Below the pieces are notes generated by a model that was given only the letters and a program-made list of their open reading frames with translations, searched no databases and had not been told where the DNA came from. Below, piece after piece: positions 8,775 through 17,487 of a stretch of DNA of 44,398 nucleotides; position 1 is the first letter of the stretch, and the number at the start of each line of letters is the position of its first letter. This stretch comes from Phycisphaerales bacterium (GTDB lineage Bacteria > Planctomycetota > Phycisphaerae > Phycisphaerales > UBA1924), in the NCBI GenBank assembly GCA_026647565.1, contig JAPKGU010000010.1, positions 1-44,398 of the forward strand, read 5' to 3'. Made by a program: the position numbers and the translations under genes.

Positions 8775-10259
8775 CTACTTCGCCCCGCGTTCGACCGAGC
8801 CGCCGGCTTTCTCCCACGCCATGAAGCCGCCGGCGAGGTTGGTCACCGTGTGGCCGCGGCGCTGGAGGTACGCACACGCCCGCGCCGATCGCACGCCGCC
8901 GCGGCAATGCACGAGGATGTCCGCGTCCTTCGGGATCTGGTCGAGCGCGGTCGAGAGGCGTGTGTGCGAGACGTTGAAGATTCCGGCGGGGTGATCCTTC
9001 ACGCGCGCCTCGGTGTGCTCGCCGAGGCGGCGGACATCGAGAACAAAGGTCTTGCCCGCGGCGATGCGGTCCTTTGCGGCCGCGGCGTCGATCTCCGCGA
9101 TCTTCGCGACGCGGGCGCCGGCGGCCACCGCCTCGTTTACCGCATCGGGCGGCGCCCAGCCGCCGATGCGGTCGATCCCCACGCGGACCAGCGCGCGGAT
9201 CGCCTCGTCGAGCTTCGCCGGGTCGATGATGAGGTACACGTCCTCCGCCGGATCGATCAGGGAGCCGCCCTCGGTCGGGAACTGCGCATTGACGAGCAGC
9301 GACAACGAGCCCCTGATGTGCCCGGCGACGAACTGGTCCCACGGACGGGTGTCGACGAGCGCCACCTTCTGCGTGTCGAGTGCCGCGAGGGCTCTGGCGT
9401 CGACCTTGGGCGGCTTTGGCAGGGAGCCGAGCACCGCGGGGCCGTCGCGATTCTCGCGCTTCATGCGGGCGAAGTACGAGGGTGGATCGGGCTGATCGCT
9501 GAGGACGTACGACGAGAACCGATCCTGGCCCTGTGCCGCGGCACGCAGGGCGGGGTTCACGCGCTTCTCGTAGCCCACGGTGGTCTGGGGCACGGCGCCG
9601 AGCGCCTTGCCGCAGGCGGAGCCGGAGCCGTGCGCGGGCCAGACCTGGAGATAATCGGGGAGGTCGAGGAACTTCGCGATGCTGTGATGGAGCAGTTTCG
9701 CGGACGACGCGGCCATGCCCGCCTGTCCGGCGGCGGTCTCGAGCAGGTCGGGTCGGCCGACATCGCCGACAAAGACGAAGTCGCCGGTGGCGATCCCCAT
9801 CGGTTCGGTCGCGCCGCCTCCCAAGTCCGTCACGAGGAAGCAGACGTGCTCGGGGGTGTGGCCCGGTGTGTGGATCGCCTTGAACTGGATGTTGCCGATC
9901 TTGAAGGTGGTGCCGTCCTTCAACTCGACGTGGTCGTACGGCCTAGGTTCTGCAGGCGGCCGATCGGAAGTCGAGCCACCTTTCTTGTCGAGCCAGCGAT
10001 AGGTCCAGTCCGGTCCGCCCATCGCGGAGACATAGAGCTTCGCGCCCTGTTCGGCGAGTTCTCGGGCGCCGGAGAGGTAGTCCGCGTGGATGTGGGTCTC
10101 GGCGACGGCGACGATCCTGACGCCCTCTTTCCGCGCGATCGCGTGGTAGCGGTCCACGTCGCGCTCGGGGTCGATGACGATCGCCTCGCCGGTCTTCTGG
10201 CACCCGATCAGGTACGCCGCCTGAGCCAGCGCATCGTCGTAGATCATTCGGAAGAGCAT
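8775..10259 (-). CDS. MBL-fold hydrolase with two rhodanese domains (persulfide dioxygenase-like)
   Basis: The protein has 494 residues. The N-terminal metallo-beta-lactamase domain (about 1-240) has ETHIHADYLSG with His56, His58 and Asp60, then HTPGHTPEH with His134, then GDFVFVGDVGRPDL with Asp160. This is the ETHE1/persulfide dioxygenase-like pattern. Two rhodanese domains follow. The first (about 275-370) has the fold (DTRPWDQFVAGHIRGS) but no catalytic cysteine. The second (about 385-490) has the active loop HCRGGVRS with Cys452. The family oxidises or transfers sulfane sulfur from glutathione persulfide or thiosulfate in the cytoplasm. The ATG at 10259 has GGGAGG 4 nt upstream. It appears to be a single-gene unit. 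A TauE/SafE exporter, often seen with such enzymes, is in the window but about 14 kb away. Confidence 0.92.
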   Translation of the reverse strand: MLFRMIYDDALAQAAYLIGCQKTGEAIVIDPERDVDRYHAIARKEGVRIVAVAETHIHADYLSGARELAEQGAKLYVSAMGGPDWTYRWLDKKGGSTSDRPPAEPRPYDHVELKDGTTFKIGNIQFKAIHTPGHTPEHVCFLVTDLGGGATEPMGIATGDFVFVGDVGRPDLLETAAGQAGMAASSAKLLHHSIAKFLDLPDYLQVWPAHGSGSACGKALGAVPQTTVGYEKRVNPALRAAAQGQDRFSSYVLSDQPDPPSYFARMKRENRDGPAVLGSLPKPPKVDARALAALDTQKVALVDTRPWDQFVAGHIRGSLSLLVNAQFPTEGGSLIDPAEDVYLIIDPAKLDEAIRALVRVGIDRIGGWAPPDAVNEAVAAGARVAKIAEIDAAAAKDRIAAGKTFVLDVRRLGEHTEARVKDHPAGIFNVSHTRLSTALDQIPKDADILVHCRGGVRSARACAYLQRRGHTVTNLAGGFMAWEKAGGSVERGAK

Positions 10260-10335
10260 CGGACCTCCCGGAACACGGCCAGTTCACGGCCGGAACGCAT
10301 CTCAGGCCGAGCGACCCTCGGCCCCTTTGTGAATC

Positions 10336-11412
10336 TTATGAGAGTCCCGACGCGTCCACCGGGTTCCCGGTCCGTGCGCTCTTGATCTCCATTTCCAGGA
10401 GACGGCAGACCCGCACCGCGTCTTCGGGTGTGACGCGGAGTTTCGGTGACATGCCACGGTTCAGGTCGGCGATCGATCGGACAAAGTGGCGGATCTCTCC
10501 GTCGTAGCCCGAGACGGGCGGGAGGGGGACCGGCTCGGCGTTGGCATCGCGGCAGAGCAGGAGCGGTTCGGGCCTGGCCAGGTCCCAGTCCGCCACCGCG
10601 TGCTCGAACTCGGCGGTGTAGCGCATGCGGAACGGGAAGCCGTCCGCGACCCACGCGCCTTGCGCGACCACGATCGCCGGCGCGCCGGGCGAGTTGTAGT
10701 GGTACCGCGTCACGATGTGATCGACATGGCCGGCGCTGCTCACGCCGTCCGGCACGCCGAGCAGCCAGAGCACGATGTCCGCGTCGTGGATGTGCAGGTC
10801 GAAGAGAGCTCCGCCGCACTGCGTCGGATCCGCGTAGTACTCGCGCGACCAGTTCGGGCGGCTGCCCATCCGCTGGAGCGTGAGCGCCCGGAGCGCGCCG
10901 AGCGATCTGTCCGCGACGCGTTCCTTCAGCCAGTCCCACCCCGTCCAGAACCGCATGCAGTGCGCGGGCATGCAGAGAACGTTCCGTGCCGCGGCTTCGC
11001 GAGCCGCCTCCGCGACGCGGACGGCGTCGGCGCTCGACAGGGCGACGGGCTTCTCGACCAAAGTGTGTCGTCCGGCGCGGAGGAGCGCGATCGCGATGTC
11101 CGCGTGCGTGTGTGTCGGGGTGCAGACGCTGACGAGGTCGATGGAGGCGTCGCTCGCGATCGATCGCCAGTCGGTGGTGAAGCGGACCCGGGAGGGATCG
11201 ACCCGTGCCTCGGTGGAGCCCGCCTGCTCGATGTTCCCTGCGACGGATCGGGAGCCGGAGACGATCTCGTTCCAGTCGCTGTCGCGCGAGGCGCAGCATG
11301 CCGCGACCTCGCAGGGGAGTCCGTCGCGTGCCGCGGCCATGTACGCGCGGAGGTGCGTACGCCCCATGAACCCAAGGCCCACAATGCCCACCCTGATGAC
11401 GCGCTCCGGCAT
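10336..11412 (-). CDS. Gfo/Idh/MocA family oxidoreductase
   Basis: A cytoplasmic NAD(P)-dependent dehydrogenase-like protein of 358 residues. The Rossmann motif GIVGLGFMGRTHLRAY is at residues 9-24. The family motif EKPVALS follows in the middle of the N-terminal domain, preceded by CTPTHTHADIAI. The C-terminal alpha/beta domain has the usual conserved HDADIVLWLLG segment. Such enzymes oxidise or reduce sugars, inositols and related compounds; the substrate cannot be told here. It is not clustered with sugar genes. The gene is divergent from the RNase Z-like gene, with about 110 nt between starts. Confidence 0.9.
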   Translation of the reverse strand: MPERVIRVGIVGLGFMGRTHLRAYMAAARDGLPCEVAACCASRDSDWNEIVSGSRSVAGNIEQAGSTEARVDPSRVRFTTDWRSIASDASIDLVSVCTPTHTHADIAIALLRAGRHTLVEKPVALSSADAVRVAEAAREAAARNVLCMPAHCMRFWTGWDWLKERVADRSLGALRALTLQRMGSRPNWSREYYADPTQCGGALFDLHIHDADIVLWLLGVPDGVSSAGHVDHIVTRYHYNSPGAPAIVVAQGAWVADGFPFRMRYTAEFEHAVADWDLARPEPLLLCRDANAEPVPLPPVSGYDGEIRHFVRSIADLNRGMSPKLRVTPEDAVRVCRLLEMEIKSARTGNPVDASGLS

Positions 11413-11523
11413 GTCGGCAGGATACGCGGGGCGTCGATCGTCCGCGCCCGCATCGACCTATCATCGGCGGTTCCCACATCACCCATCCGGGCCGGGCAAA
11501 CGCCCTGCCTCTGGAGGTTCAGC

Positions 11524-12441
11524 ATGCTCCCCAAGCCACCTCCCCGCGAGGGATCACTCGGCTTTCTGTATGTGCCGCCGTTTCGTGTGCAGGGCGTGTC
11601 TGTCGCGGGCGAGACCACCTCGATCGGCATTCCCGAACTTGACGTCGTGTTTGATCTTGGCGAGTGTCCGCGGGCGATGCTCCCGGCCAGGTTTGCCGCG
11701 ATCTCTCACGGGCACATGGACCACGTCGGTGCGCTGGCGTATTTCTGCTCCCAGCGGCGTTTCCAGGGCATGGGCGACGCGACCATCGTCTGCGACGCGC
11801 GCGTCGAGAAGGACATCCGGGGCATGATGGGCGGCTTCGTCGACCTGGAGCGGCAGCAGACCCCGTACAACCTCATTGCTCTCCAGCACGATCAGCAGAT
11901 CGAGATCAAGAACAACACCTTCCTTCGCGGCTTCCACACGGAGCACACCTGCCCGTCCATGGGCTACTCGATCGTTGAGCGTCGCAGCAAGCTCAAGGTC
12001 GAGTACCTGGAGCTTCCGCAGGAGAAGCTGCGCGAGCTGAAGGACCGTGGCATCGAGATCACGCGGACGCTCGAGATCCCGCTCGTCGCGTACCTGGGGG
12101 ACACGGCGCCGGGGCCGCACCTTGTGCGCGAGGACGTTCGTCGCGCCCAGATCGTCATCTGCGAGTGCACGTTCTTCGAGCCGGACCATCGCGAGCGTGC
12201 CAAGATCGGCATGCACATGCACGCGGCCGATGTGGCGGAGTGGCTGCGTGTGCTGGAGTCGCAGGCCCTGGTGCTGGTCCATGTCTCGCGGAGGACCAAC
12301 CTGCAGTATGCGCGGAAGCAGCTTGCGGAGCTGGTCGGCGACCAGCACGCCGGGCGCGTCCACTTCCTGATGGACCATCGCGCCAATCGCGATCGGTACG
12401 ACGCGCAGGTGAGGCAGGCCGAGGGCGCGGCACGAGCGTGA
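11524..12441 (+). CDS. RNase Z-like MBL-fold hydrolase
   Basis: The protein has 305 residues from the ATG at 11524, chosen because GGAGG ends 6 nt upstream; the same frame stays open far upstream but that part is antisense to the oxidoreductase gene. The metal-binding motif SHGHMDHVGAL gives His62, His64, Asp66 and His67. Further ligands are likely in GFHTEHTC, YLGDTAPG and VLVHVSRRTN. This arrangement matches the RNase Z/tRNase Z-like branch, which cleaves tRNA precursors at the 3' end, although the flexible exosite arm of classical RNase Z is not obvious. It may therefore be a tRNase Z or a related MBL hydrolase. Convergent with the epimerase gene, with a hairpin between the stops. Confidence 0.8.
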   Translation: MLPKPPPREGSLGFLYVPPFRVQGVSVAGETTSIGIPELDVVFDLGECPRAMLPARFAAISHGHMDHVGALAYFCSQRRFQGMGDATIVCDARVEKDIRGMMGGFVDLERQQTPYNLIALQHDQQIEIKNNTFLRGFHTEHTCPSMGYSIVERRSKLKVEYLELPQEKLRELKDRGIEITRTLEIPLVAYLGDTAPGPHLVREDVRRAQIVICECTFFEPDHRERAKIGMHMHAADVAEWLRVLESQALVLVHVSRRTNLQYARKQLAELVGDQHAGRVHFLMDHRANRDRYDAQVRQAEGAARA

Positions 12442-12454
12442 GCCCGTGCGCGAT

Positions 12455-12472
12455 GCCCGGCGCGGGCCGGGC
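12455..12472. terminator. GC-rich hairpin between convergent genes
   Basis: A 7-bp perfect stem (GCCCGGC / GCCGGGC) with a 4-nt loop sits in the 40-nt gap between two converging stop codons. No T-tract is present. The position suggests a shared bidirectional transcription stop. Confidence 0.4.
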
Positions 12473-12481
12473 ACGCATCGG

Positions 12482-13723
12482 TCAGTACGCGCACCGCTTG
12501 CGGATCAGTCGCTCATCGACCGGTGGCGTCAGCGCCAGGATCTCCGCGATCCGCTGCCCGGATCGCCCGTCGCCATAAGGGTGCGTGATGGCATCCCGAT
12601 CGATGGCCAGCGCGAGTTGCACGGCCTGACGTATGTCGGGGGCGGTCTCACCCGGCGCATCGACGACGTTGGTGGGGCGTTCGCGTCCCGCCTGCCGCGG
12701 GCCGATGTTCACGGCCGGGAGGCGCAGTGCGGCGGCCTCGATGAGGGCGGCGGACGAGTTGCCGACCATGACGCCCCCGCTCCTTGCCAGGCGTTTGAGG
12801 AGGGCGAGGAATCGGGCGCGCTCCATGTGCGACACTCTCGACACGACGCCCCCCGCCGGGCCTCCTTTGCCGCCGGTCGCTCCGTCGGCCCCTGCGGCGT
12901 CCAGGGCTCGCACGATGCCTTCTCGCCCCGGATCGAGATTGGGGTCGAGGGCAAGGACGCGGCGGCCAGCGAGCGCCTCGATCGCCGCCGCCGCCACGGC
13001 TTCTTCGTGCTCGGCGGGGCGTCCGACGGGATGGAAGAGGAGCACGGTGTCCGGCGAGCCGAGTTCGGCGGCGTGCGCGTCGCTCATCGGCTCGACGCGA
13101 TCAAGCCCGTCGACGGCGGGCGACCCGACGACGTGAACGGCCTCCGGCCGTTCGCCCATCTTGAGGATGCGCTGGGCGGAGGCCGGTGTGGCGGCGAGGT
13201 GGAGGTGCGAGAGCTTCGTGATCGCGTGTCGGAGGGACTCGTCCGCGACGCCCTCGGCGCGGTCCCCGCCGTGGATGTGGGCGACGGGGATGCCTGCGAT
13301 GGACGCGGCGGCAGCGGCGGCGAAGGCCTCGATCCGATCGCCGAGCACCATCACCCAGGTCGGCGCAAGGCGCCTGTAGATGCGTGCGAACCGGTGCACG
13401 CCGCGTCCCGTGGCTTCCGCGTCGTCGAGGCGTGTGGATCGCCCCGGTGTCTGCATCGGCGCTGCGTCGGAGACGGGGAAGAGTCTCTTCACGTCGCGAT
13501 ACGTCAGCGCCGGGGGCACGAGGTGGGAGCCGGCGGCCACGACCAGCAGCTCCATCCCTGGCGCGCCCTCGACTGCGCGGAGCACCGGGACCAGCAGCCC
13601 GAAGTCGGCGCGCGAGCCGGTGACGGCGAGGATGCGCCTGGTGCCGGGCGAGGGCGCGGCGACGGGATCGGCGTAGTCGCCGGGCCTGACCGAGGGTTCG
13701 CCGTCCCAGCCGTCGCCGATCAT
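12482..13723 (-). CDS. neuC: UDP-GlcNAc 2-epimerase, NeuC/WecB family
   Basis: The protein has 413 residues. The family start motif TGSRADFGLLVPVLR is at about residues 35-49, followed by LGDRIEAFAAA, HIHGGDRAEGVADE and, in the second half, MVGNSSAALIEAA. These are the signature blocks of the hydrolysing UDP-N-acetylglucosamine 2-epimerase family (NeuC branch). It converts UDP-GlcNAc to ManNAc and UDP, or epimerises it, for sialic acid-like or polysaccharide synthesis. The ATG overlaps the stop of nadD by 4 nt (ATGA), so its translation is coupled to nadD. An insert rich in Gly and Ala (DGATGGKGGPAGG) interrupts the second half. No other sugar-nucleotide gene is nearby, so the product pathway is unknown. 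Confidence 0.85.
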   Translation of the reverse strand: MIGDGWDGEPSVRPGDYADPVAAPSPGTRRILAVTGSRADFGLLVPVLRAVEGAPGMELLVVAAGSHLVPPALTYRDVKRLFPVSDAAPMQTPGRSTRLDDAEATGRGVHRFARIYRRLAPTWVMVLGDRIEAFAAAAAASIAGIPVAHIHGGDRAEGVADESLRHAITKLSHLHLAATPASAQRILKMGERPEAVHVVGSPAVDGLDRVEPMSDAHAAELGSPDTVLLFHPVGRPAEHEEAVAAAAIEALAGRRVLALDPNLDPGREGIVRALDAAGADGATGGKGGPAGGVVSRVSHMERARFLALLKRLARSGGVMVGNSSAALIEAAALRLPAVNIGPRQAGRERPTNVVDAPGETAPDIRQAVQLALAIDRDAITHPYGDGRSGQRIAEILALTPPVDERLIRKRCAY

Positions 13724-14733
13724 GGCTCGTTCCTCTTGGGCTTGTTCCTTGTGGGCCTGCCGCTCTGGGAGCGCTCTGGTGGGGCGGCGCGTCGCATGCG
13801 TGCGAAGAGCTGGCGCCACTCCGCGTCCTTGAGCGGAATCTCTTTGAGCGACATGACGAGGCGAGCGAAGGTCGGATCGTCGCCGACCGGGGCGGGCGGG
13901 ACGTCGTCCGGATCGATGGGTCTCACCCCGCCGGGGCGATGGCCGTAGAGGTTGTGCCGGATGATGTGGCGTGCGACGCCGTCGTGGACGGAGTCGAGCG
14001 GCTCGTGGCGCGACCACGCTCGCCATGGGGCGGGCGCGCCGGGGATGGCGGCGCGGATGGCGGTCGATGACATCGGGGCCTCCGCGGAGGGTGCGAGGCG
14101 TGTGAGCCAGGCGAGGCGTTCTTCGTGCGACCAGAACCGAGCGGAGCCGAGGGTGTTCCACAGCTTGAGCACGCTCTCGACGGGCGCACGCATGGCGACG
14201 AGCGGCTCCGCGAGGCGGATGATCTGGCGCGGGTTCCTCCACTTGTGGAATGAGGCGACCTGATCGGAGCCGAGGAGCATGCGGATCTCGACGCGATCGG
14301 GCAGCACGCTCCGGAGGCGGCGGAGCGTGTCGATGGTGTACGAGGGGCTGGGGCGCATGGCGCGTTCGCGAGCCCACGCCGCGCGGTCGAGCTCGTCGGT
14401 CCAGATGGATCGCTGTCCGGGCACGTCGATCGCCAGGCGGAGCATCGCGAGCCGATGGTCATCCGGCGCGGTTGTGCCCGACTTGTGCGGGCTTCGCGAG
14501 GCGGGGACGAAGAGGAGCCAGCCGCGATCGCCGAACATGGTCCTGGTCGTGATGAGGGGTGCGAGGACGTGCATGAAGTGCGGCGGATCGAACGATCCGC
14601 CGAAGACGACGATCGTCCTGACGTGGCGCGGGAGCTTCAGCGGCGTGATCGGTGCTTCGGTGCGGCCCGAATCGCTACGCCCGGACGAGCGTGACTTCGT
14701 GGCCTTCGCTGCTCTCGGTGCCTTGCGTGCCAT
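13720..14733 (-). CDS. nadD: Nicotinate-nucleotide adenylyltransferase
   Basis: The protein has 337 residues from ATG 14733; a GTG one codon upstream (14736) is the alternative. The nucleotidyltransferase motif GGSFDPPHFMH lies at about residues 45-55, followed by FVPASRSPHK, RPSPSYTIDTL and LLGSDQVASFHKW, all typical of NadD. It makes deamido-NAD from nicotinate mononucleotide and ATP in the cytoplasm. Two additions are unusual: a basic N-terminal extension of about 38 residues (many Lys, Arg, Ser) and a C-terminal extension of about 100 residues ending in a basic tail; normal NadD is about 200 residues. It overlaps the epimerase start by 4 nt. Confidence 0.9.
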   Translation of the reverse strand: MARKAPRAAKATKSRSSGRSDSGRTEAPITPLKLPRHVRTIVVFGGSFDPPHFMHVLAPLITTRTMFGDRGWLLFVPASRSPHKSGTTAPDDHRLAMLRLAIDVPGQRSIWTDELDRAAWARERAMRPSPSYTIDTLRRLRSVLPDRVEIRMLLGSDQVASFHKWRNPRQIIRLAEPLVAMRAPVESVLKLWNTLGSARFWSHEERLAWLTRLAPSAEAPMSSTAIRAAIPGAPAPWRAWSRHEPLDSVHDGVARHIIRHNLYGHRPGGVRPIDPDDVPPAPVGDDPTFARLVMSLKEIPLKDAEWRQLFARMRRAAPPERSQSGRPTRNKPKRNEP

Positions 14734-14811
14734 CACGGGATGTTATGCGAGAGCACGGGACACCCCGGCGACGAGTCGGCTCGCGCATCGGATCGTGTTC
14801 CGATGGTGCGG

Positions 14812-15408
14812 TCAGTGATCGCCCGGGTCGTCGGCGAGCATCAGGCGCGGGTGCTCCGGCGATGCGGTCAGCGAGTCCACGTCGAGATGGGGCAGCAGCG
14901 ACTGGAGTTCCTCGCGCGTCAGGCGAGTCGCGAGGACGCGCCCCTCCGGATCCTTCACCGTGTAGACGAAGGAGGTGTCCTGCGCCTCGATCAGCACCGT
15001 CACATCGCTTCCCACCAGCGACCCGACGGCCCTCCATTCCGTCCCGGAGCCCGGTGCGGACAGCGCGCCCGCTCCTTCGTCGACCGGGTGCTCCCGAAGC
15101 ACGTGGGCACGGAGTTCCTGCAGACGCGCTTCCGACGCGGGCGTCCACGACAGATCGCTCGCCCGCACGCCCTCCGGGTCCGGCTTGAGCATCGCGAACG
15201 ACCCCACCACCCCGACCAGCGCGAGCGCCATCGCGCACTTGATCACCGAGGGGCGCGCCCGCCCGCCCGATGCGGCGCACAGGCATGGCCCTCCCTCCGT
15301 GCACGGACAGCGCAGCCCCGCGGGTCTCTGGCAGGGACCCTCCGGCTCGCCGGGAGCCCCGGCGATGTCGGGTGATTCGATGGGCGTGGCGGGTCGCGGC
15401 TCGTTCAT
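14812..15408 (-). CDS. Membrane-anchored hypothetical protein with Cys-rich N-terminus
   Basis: The protein has 198 residues and no family I recognise. Residues 1-52 are Pro/Gly rich with a cluster of cysteines (PCQRP, RCPCTEGGPCLC), which could bind a metal. A single transmembrane helix follows (about 55-75, CAMALALVGVVGSFAML). The C-terminal 120 residues look like a small soluble domain with alternating beta strands (SDVTVLIEAQDTSFVYTVK). Topology is probably N-in with an outside domain. It reads away from the amidohydrolase gene, with about 240 nt of shared upstream region that shows no clear promoter. Confidence 0.6.
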   Translation of the reverse strand: MNEPRPATPIESPDIAGAPGEPEGPCQRPAGLRCPCTEGGPCLCAASGGRARPSVIKCAMALALVGVVGSFAMLKPDPEGVRASDLSWTPASEARLQELRAHVLREHPVDEGAGALSAPGSGTEWRAVGSLVGSDVTVLIEAQDTSFVYTVKDPEGRVLATRLTREELQSLLPHLDVDSLTASPEHPRLMLADDPGDH

Positions 15409-15645
15409 GTCCAGTCAATCGGCCGCCGGAGCGAGCGCCTTCACCCCGTACCGACCCGCACCCGCGATCCGCCGACGCTCGCCCCGGTCCAGGCGCCACC
15501 ACCAGGCGTGCGACCCGTGCCACCCTCCCCGCTCCTCACCCGAGCATCGGATTCTGGGACCCAGCGTGGTCGGCCGGCGGCTCAGGGGGCCGCGAGTGAG
15601 CGGGGTAACACGGGGCGTCGCGGCAGATTACAGTGTCGAACCGTG

Positions 15646-17013
15646 ATGACGCGAGGTGGTTCCAGTCCGACTCTCGGGTGTGGGCAGAGGCGGCTGCGTG
15701 AGGCACACTGCCACCTGCATTCGCACGGTCAGTCGAAGGCGATGGTGGCGCTGGATGGCTGCCGCACGCTTGGTGAGTTCTTGGATGTGATCGATCGGGC
15801 GGCGAGGTGTCGGGGCGCTTCGGGGCCGGGCGGTGCGGGTGGCTGGGTGCTGGCACGGGGGGCGAGGCCGGAGTCATGGCCGGAGCATCGGTGGCCGACG
15901 CGGACCGAGTTGGAGCGCGTGTGTCCGGATCTGCCGCTGGCGATCTGGTGCTTTGACCACCACGCGCTGTGCGCGAATGCTCGAGCGCTGGCCTTGGCGG
16001 GTGTGACGCGAGAGACGCCCGACCCGGGGGGGGGCGTCGTTGAGCGTGATCGGGATGGAGAGCCGACGGGTGTGATGCTGGAGGGTGCGACGCGCCTGGT
16101 CTGGTCGAGGGTTCCGGAGCCGACGCGTGCGGAGCGGAAGGAGCACGTGCGGCTCGCGCTGGAGGACCTGGCGTCCAAGGGATTCGTCGAGGCGCACGAC
16201 ATGCTGAGCCACGACTGGCTGGGGCCGGTGTTGGCGGAGTTGAGGCACGAGGCGGGGGCGGATGGTCTGCCGTGTTCCGTGTGGCTCTATCCGCTTGTCG
16301 AGGACCTGGAAAGGGCGGTTGCGGGGCGCGGCGCGTGGGAGTCGGCGGAGGTGCGGCTGGCGGGGGGCAAGGTCTTTACCGATGGCACGATCAACAGCAG
16401 GACGGCGTGGATGCTGGAGCCGTTCGCCGATCCGATCCCGTCGCACCCACGCGGCACGCCTCTGATGAGCGTCGAGCAGATCACGGGGGCGATCCGGGCG
16501 TGCACGAAGCACGGGCTGCATCTTGCGGCGCACGCGATCGGGGATGGGGCGGTGCGGGCGTGCCTGGAAGCGGCGGAGACGGTCAAGAGCGAAGGGGCAG
16601 AGGAGCAAAGGGGCAAAGGGACCGAGGGGGGCGGAGCACGATCTGGTGAACCGCTCACGCTTCGCATCGAGCACGCCGAGCTGATCGACGAGGCGGATGT
16701 GCCACGGTTCGCCGAGCTCGGCGTGGTGGCGAGCGTGCAGCCGTGCCACCTGCTGGCGGACATTGAGGCGCTGCGTCGTCTGCTCCCCCACCGGTTGGGA
16801 CGGGTGCTGCCGCTGAGGGAGTTGGCGGCGGCGGGGTGCGTGCCGGGGGAGCTGATGTGGTTCGGCTCGGACACGCCGATCGTCCGGCCGGATGCGGAGG
16901 ACAGCATCCAGGCGGCGGTGCATCGGCGGCGGGTGGGGATGGGTGCGAGCGAGGCGATCGGGCTTGAGCAGGGGATTGGGGAGGAAGAGGCGTGGGGCGC
17001 GTTTGCGCGATGA
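15646..17013 (+). CDS. Amidohydrolase family protein (YtcJ-like)
   Basis: The protein has 455 residues from ATG 15646; a GTG directly before it is possible and no Shine-Dalgarno is clear. The metal motif AHCHLHSHG is at residues 20-28, with further ligand regions VFTDGTINS, LHLAAHAIGDGA and RIEHAEL, and FGSDTPIV near the end. This is the amidohydrolase_3/YtcJ pattern, a predicted zinc-dependent hydrolase of amides or related bonds. The N-terminal beta-sandwich half that usually precedes the HxH motif (about 60 residues) is missing or very short. A low-complexity insert (KSEGAEEQRGKGTEGGG, encoded at 16588-16632) breaks the chain between AAETV and PLTLRIEHAE and resembles intergenic repeat DNA. 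Substrate unknown. Confidence 0.8.
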   Translation: MTRGGSSPTLGCGQRRLREAHCHLHSHGQSKAMVALDGCRTLGEFLDVIDRAARCRGASGPGGAGGWVLARGARPESWPEHRWPTRTELERVCPDLPLAIWCFDHHALCANARALALAGVTRETPDPGGGVVERDRDGEPTGVMLEGATRLVWSRVPEPTRAERKEHVRLALEDLASKGFVEAHDMLSHDWLGPVLAELRHEAGADGLPCSVWLYPLVEDLERAVAGRGAWESAEVRLAGGKVFTDGTINSRTAWMLEPFADPIPSHPRGTPLMSVEQITGAIRACTKHGLHLAAHAIGDGAVRACLEAAETVKSEGAEEQRGKGTEGGGARSGEPLTLRIEHAELIDEADVPRFAELGVVASVQPCHLLADIEALRRLLPHRLGRVLPLRELAAAGCVPGELMWFGSDTPIVRPDAEDSIQAAVHRRRVGMGASEAIGLEQGIGEEEAWGAFAR

Positions 17014-17025
17014 GGGCGTGGGCAA

Positions 17026-17140
17026 ATCGAAGAGGAAAGAGATTCACCACGGAGGGCCTCGGAGAGCCACGGAGGCGGAACAGGGATGAGCGCACAGACC
17101 TCGGAGGATGCGAAGCGCGGAGAGAGGCACGGGGAGAATC
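17026..17140. repeat. Purine-rich 'cacggagg' intergenic repeat
   Basis: The 150 nt between the amidohydrolase stop and the toxin gene contain attcaccacggagggcc and further cggag units, then ggatgcgaag. It is related to the tract at 3885-3960. No gene is seen in it. Confidence 0.5.
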
Positions 17141-17163
17141 ACGGGTGTTCTTCGAGCGTGCGG

Positions 17164-17481
17164 CTACGCGTCGTCCGGCATCGAGTCCGCGTTCGCCTGG
17201 GCGGCGTGTCGAATGTGGAGCACATGGACCTCGCGGGCGCGGATGGTGAAGATCAGGCGGTGCGAGCCGAAGAGGAGTTGGCGGAGCTCGATTCCGGGGA
17301 ACGCATCGCGTTCACGGGCATGGGGGCAGTGCGCGGGCATGGTCTCCAGAGATCTGATCGCGGCTTCGAGGCCTTCATACCACCGGAGCGCAGCCTCGTG
17401 TGAGCCGTGCTCGGCGATGTAGTCGGCGGCGTCAAGGGCCTCGTCGCGCGCCTCGGCGCGGAAGATGACTGTGTAGCGCAC
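17164..17481 (-). CDS. ParE/RelE-family toxin
   Basis: The protein has 105 residues, starting at GTG 17481 six nt after the antitoxin stop. The start YTVIFRAEARDEALDAADYI, the central ALRWYEGLEAAIRSL, and the end (RQLLFGSHRLIFTIRAREVHVLHIRHA) are the ParE/RelE fold. Members poison gyrase (ParE) or cleave mRNA on the ribosome (RelE); the HVLHIRHA end is ParE-like. It is the second gene of a two-gene operon with its antitoxin, as usual when the antitoxin comes first. Confidence 0.85.
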   Translation of the reverse strand: MRYTVIFRAEARDEALDAADYIAEHGSHEAALRWYEGLEAAIRSLETMPAHCPHARERDAFPGIELRQLLFGSHRLIFTIRAREVHVLHIRHAAQANADSMPDDA

Positions 17482-17487
17482 GGGCGC

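Noticed and set aside
10486-11523. Upstream extension of the RNase Z-like gene frame
   Set aside because: It is antisense to the Gfo/Idh/MocA gene; the ATG at 11524 has a strong Shine-Dalgarno.
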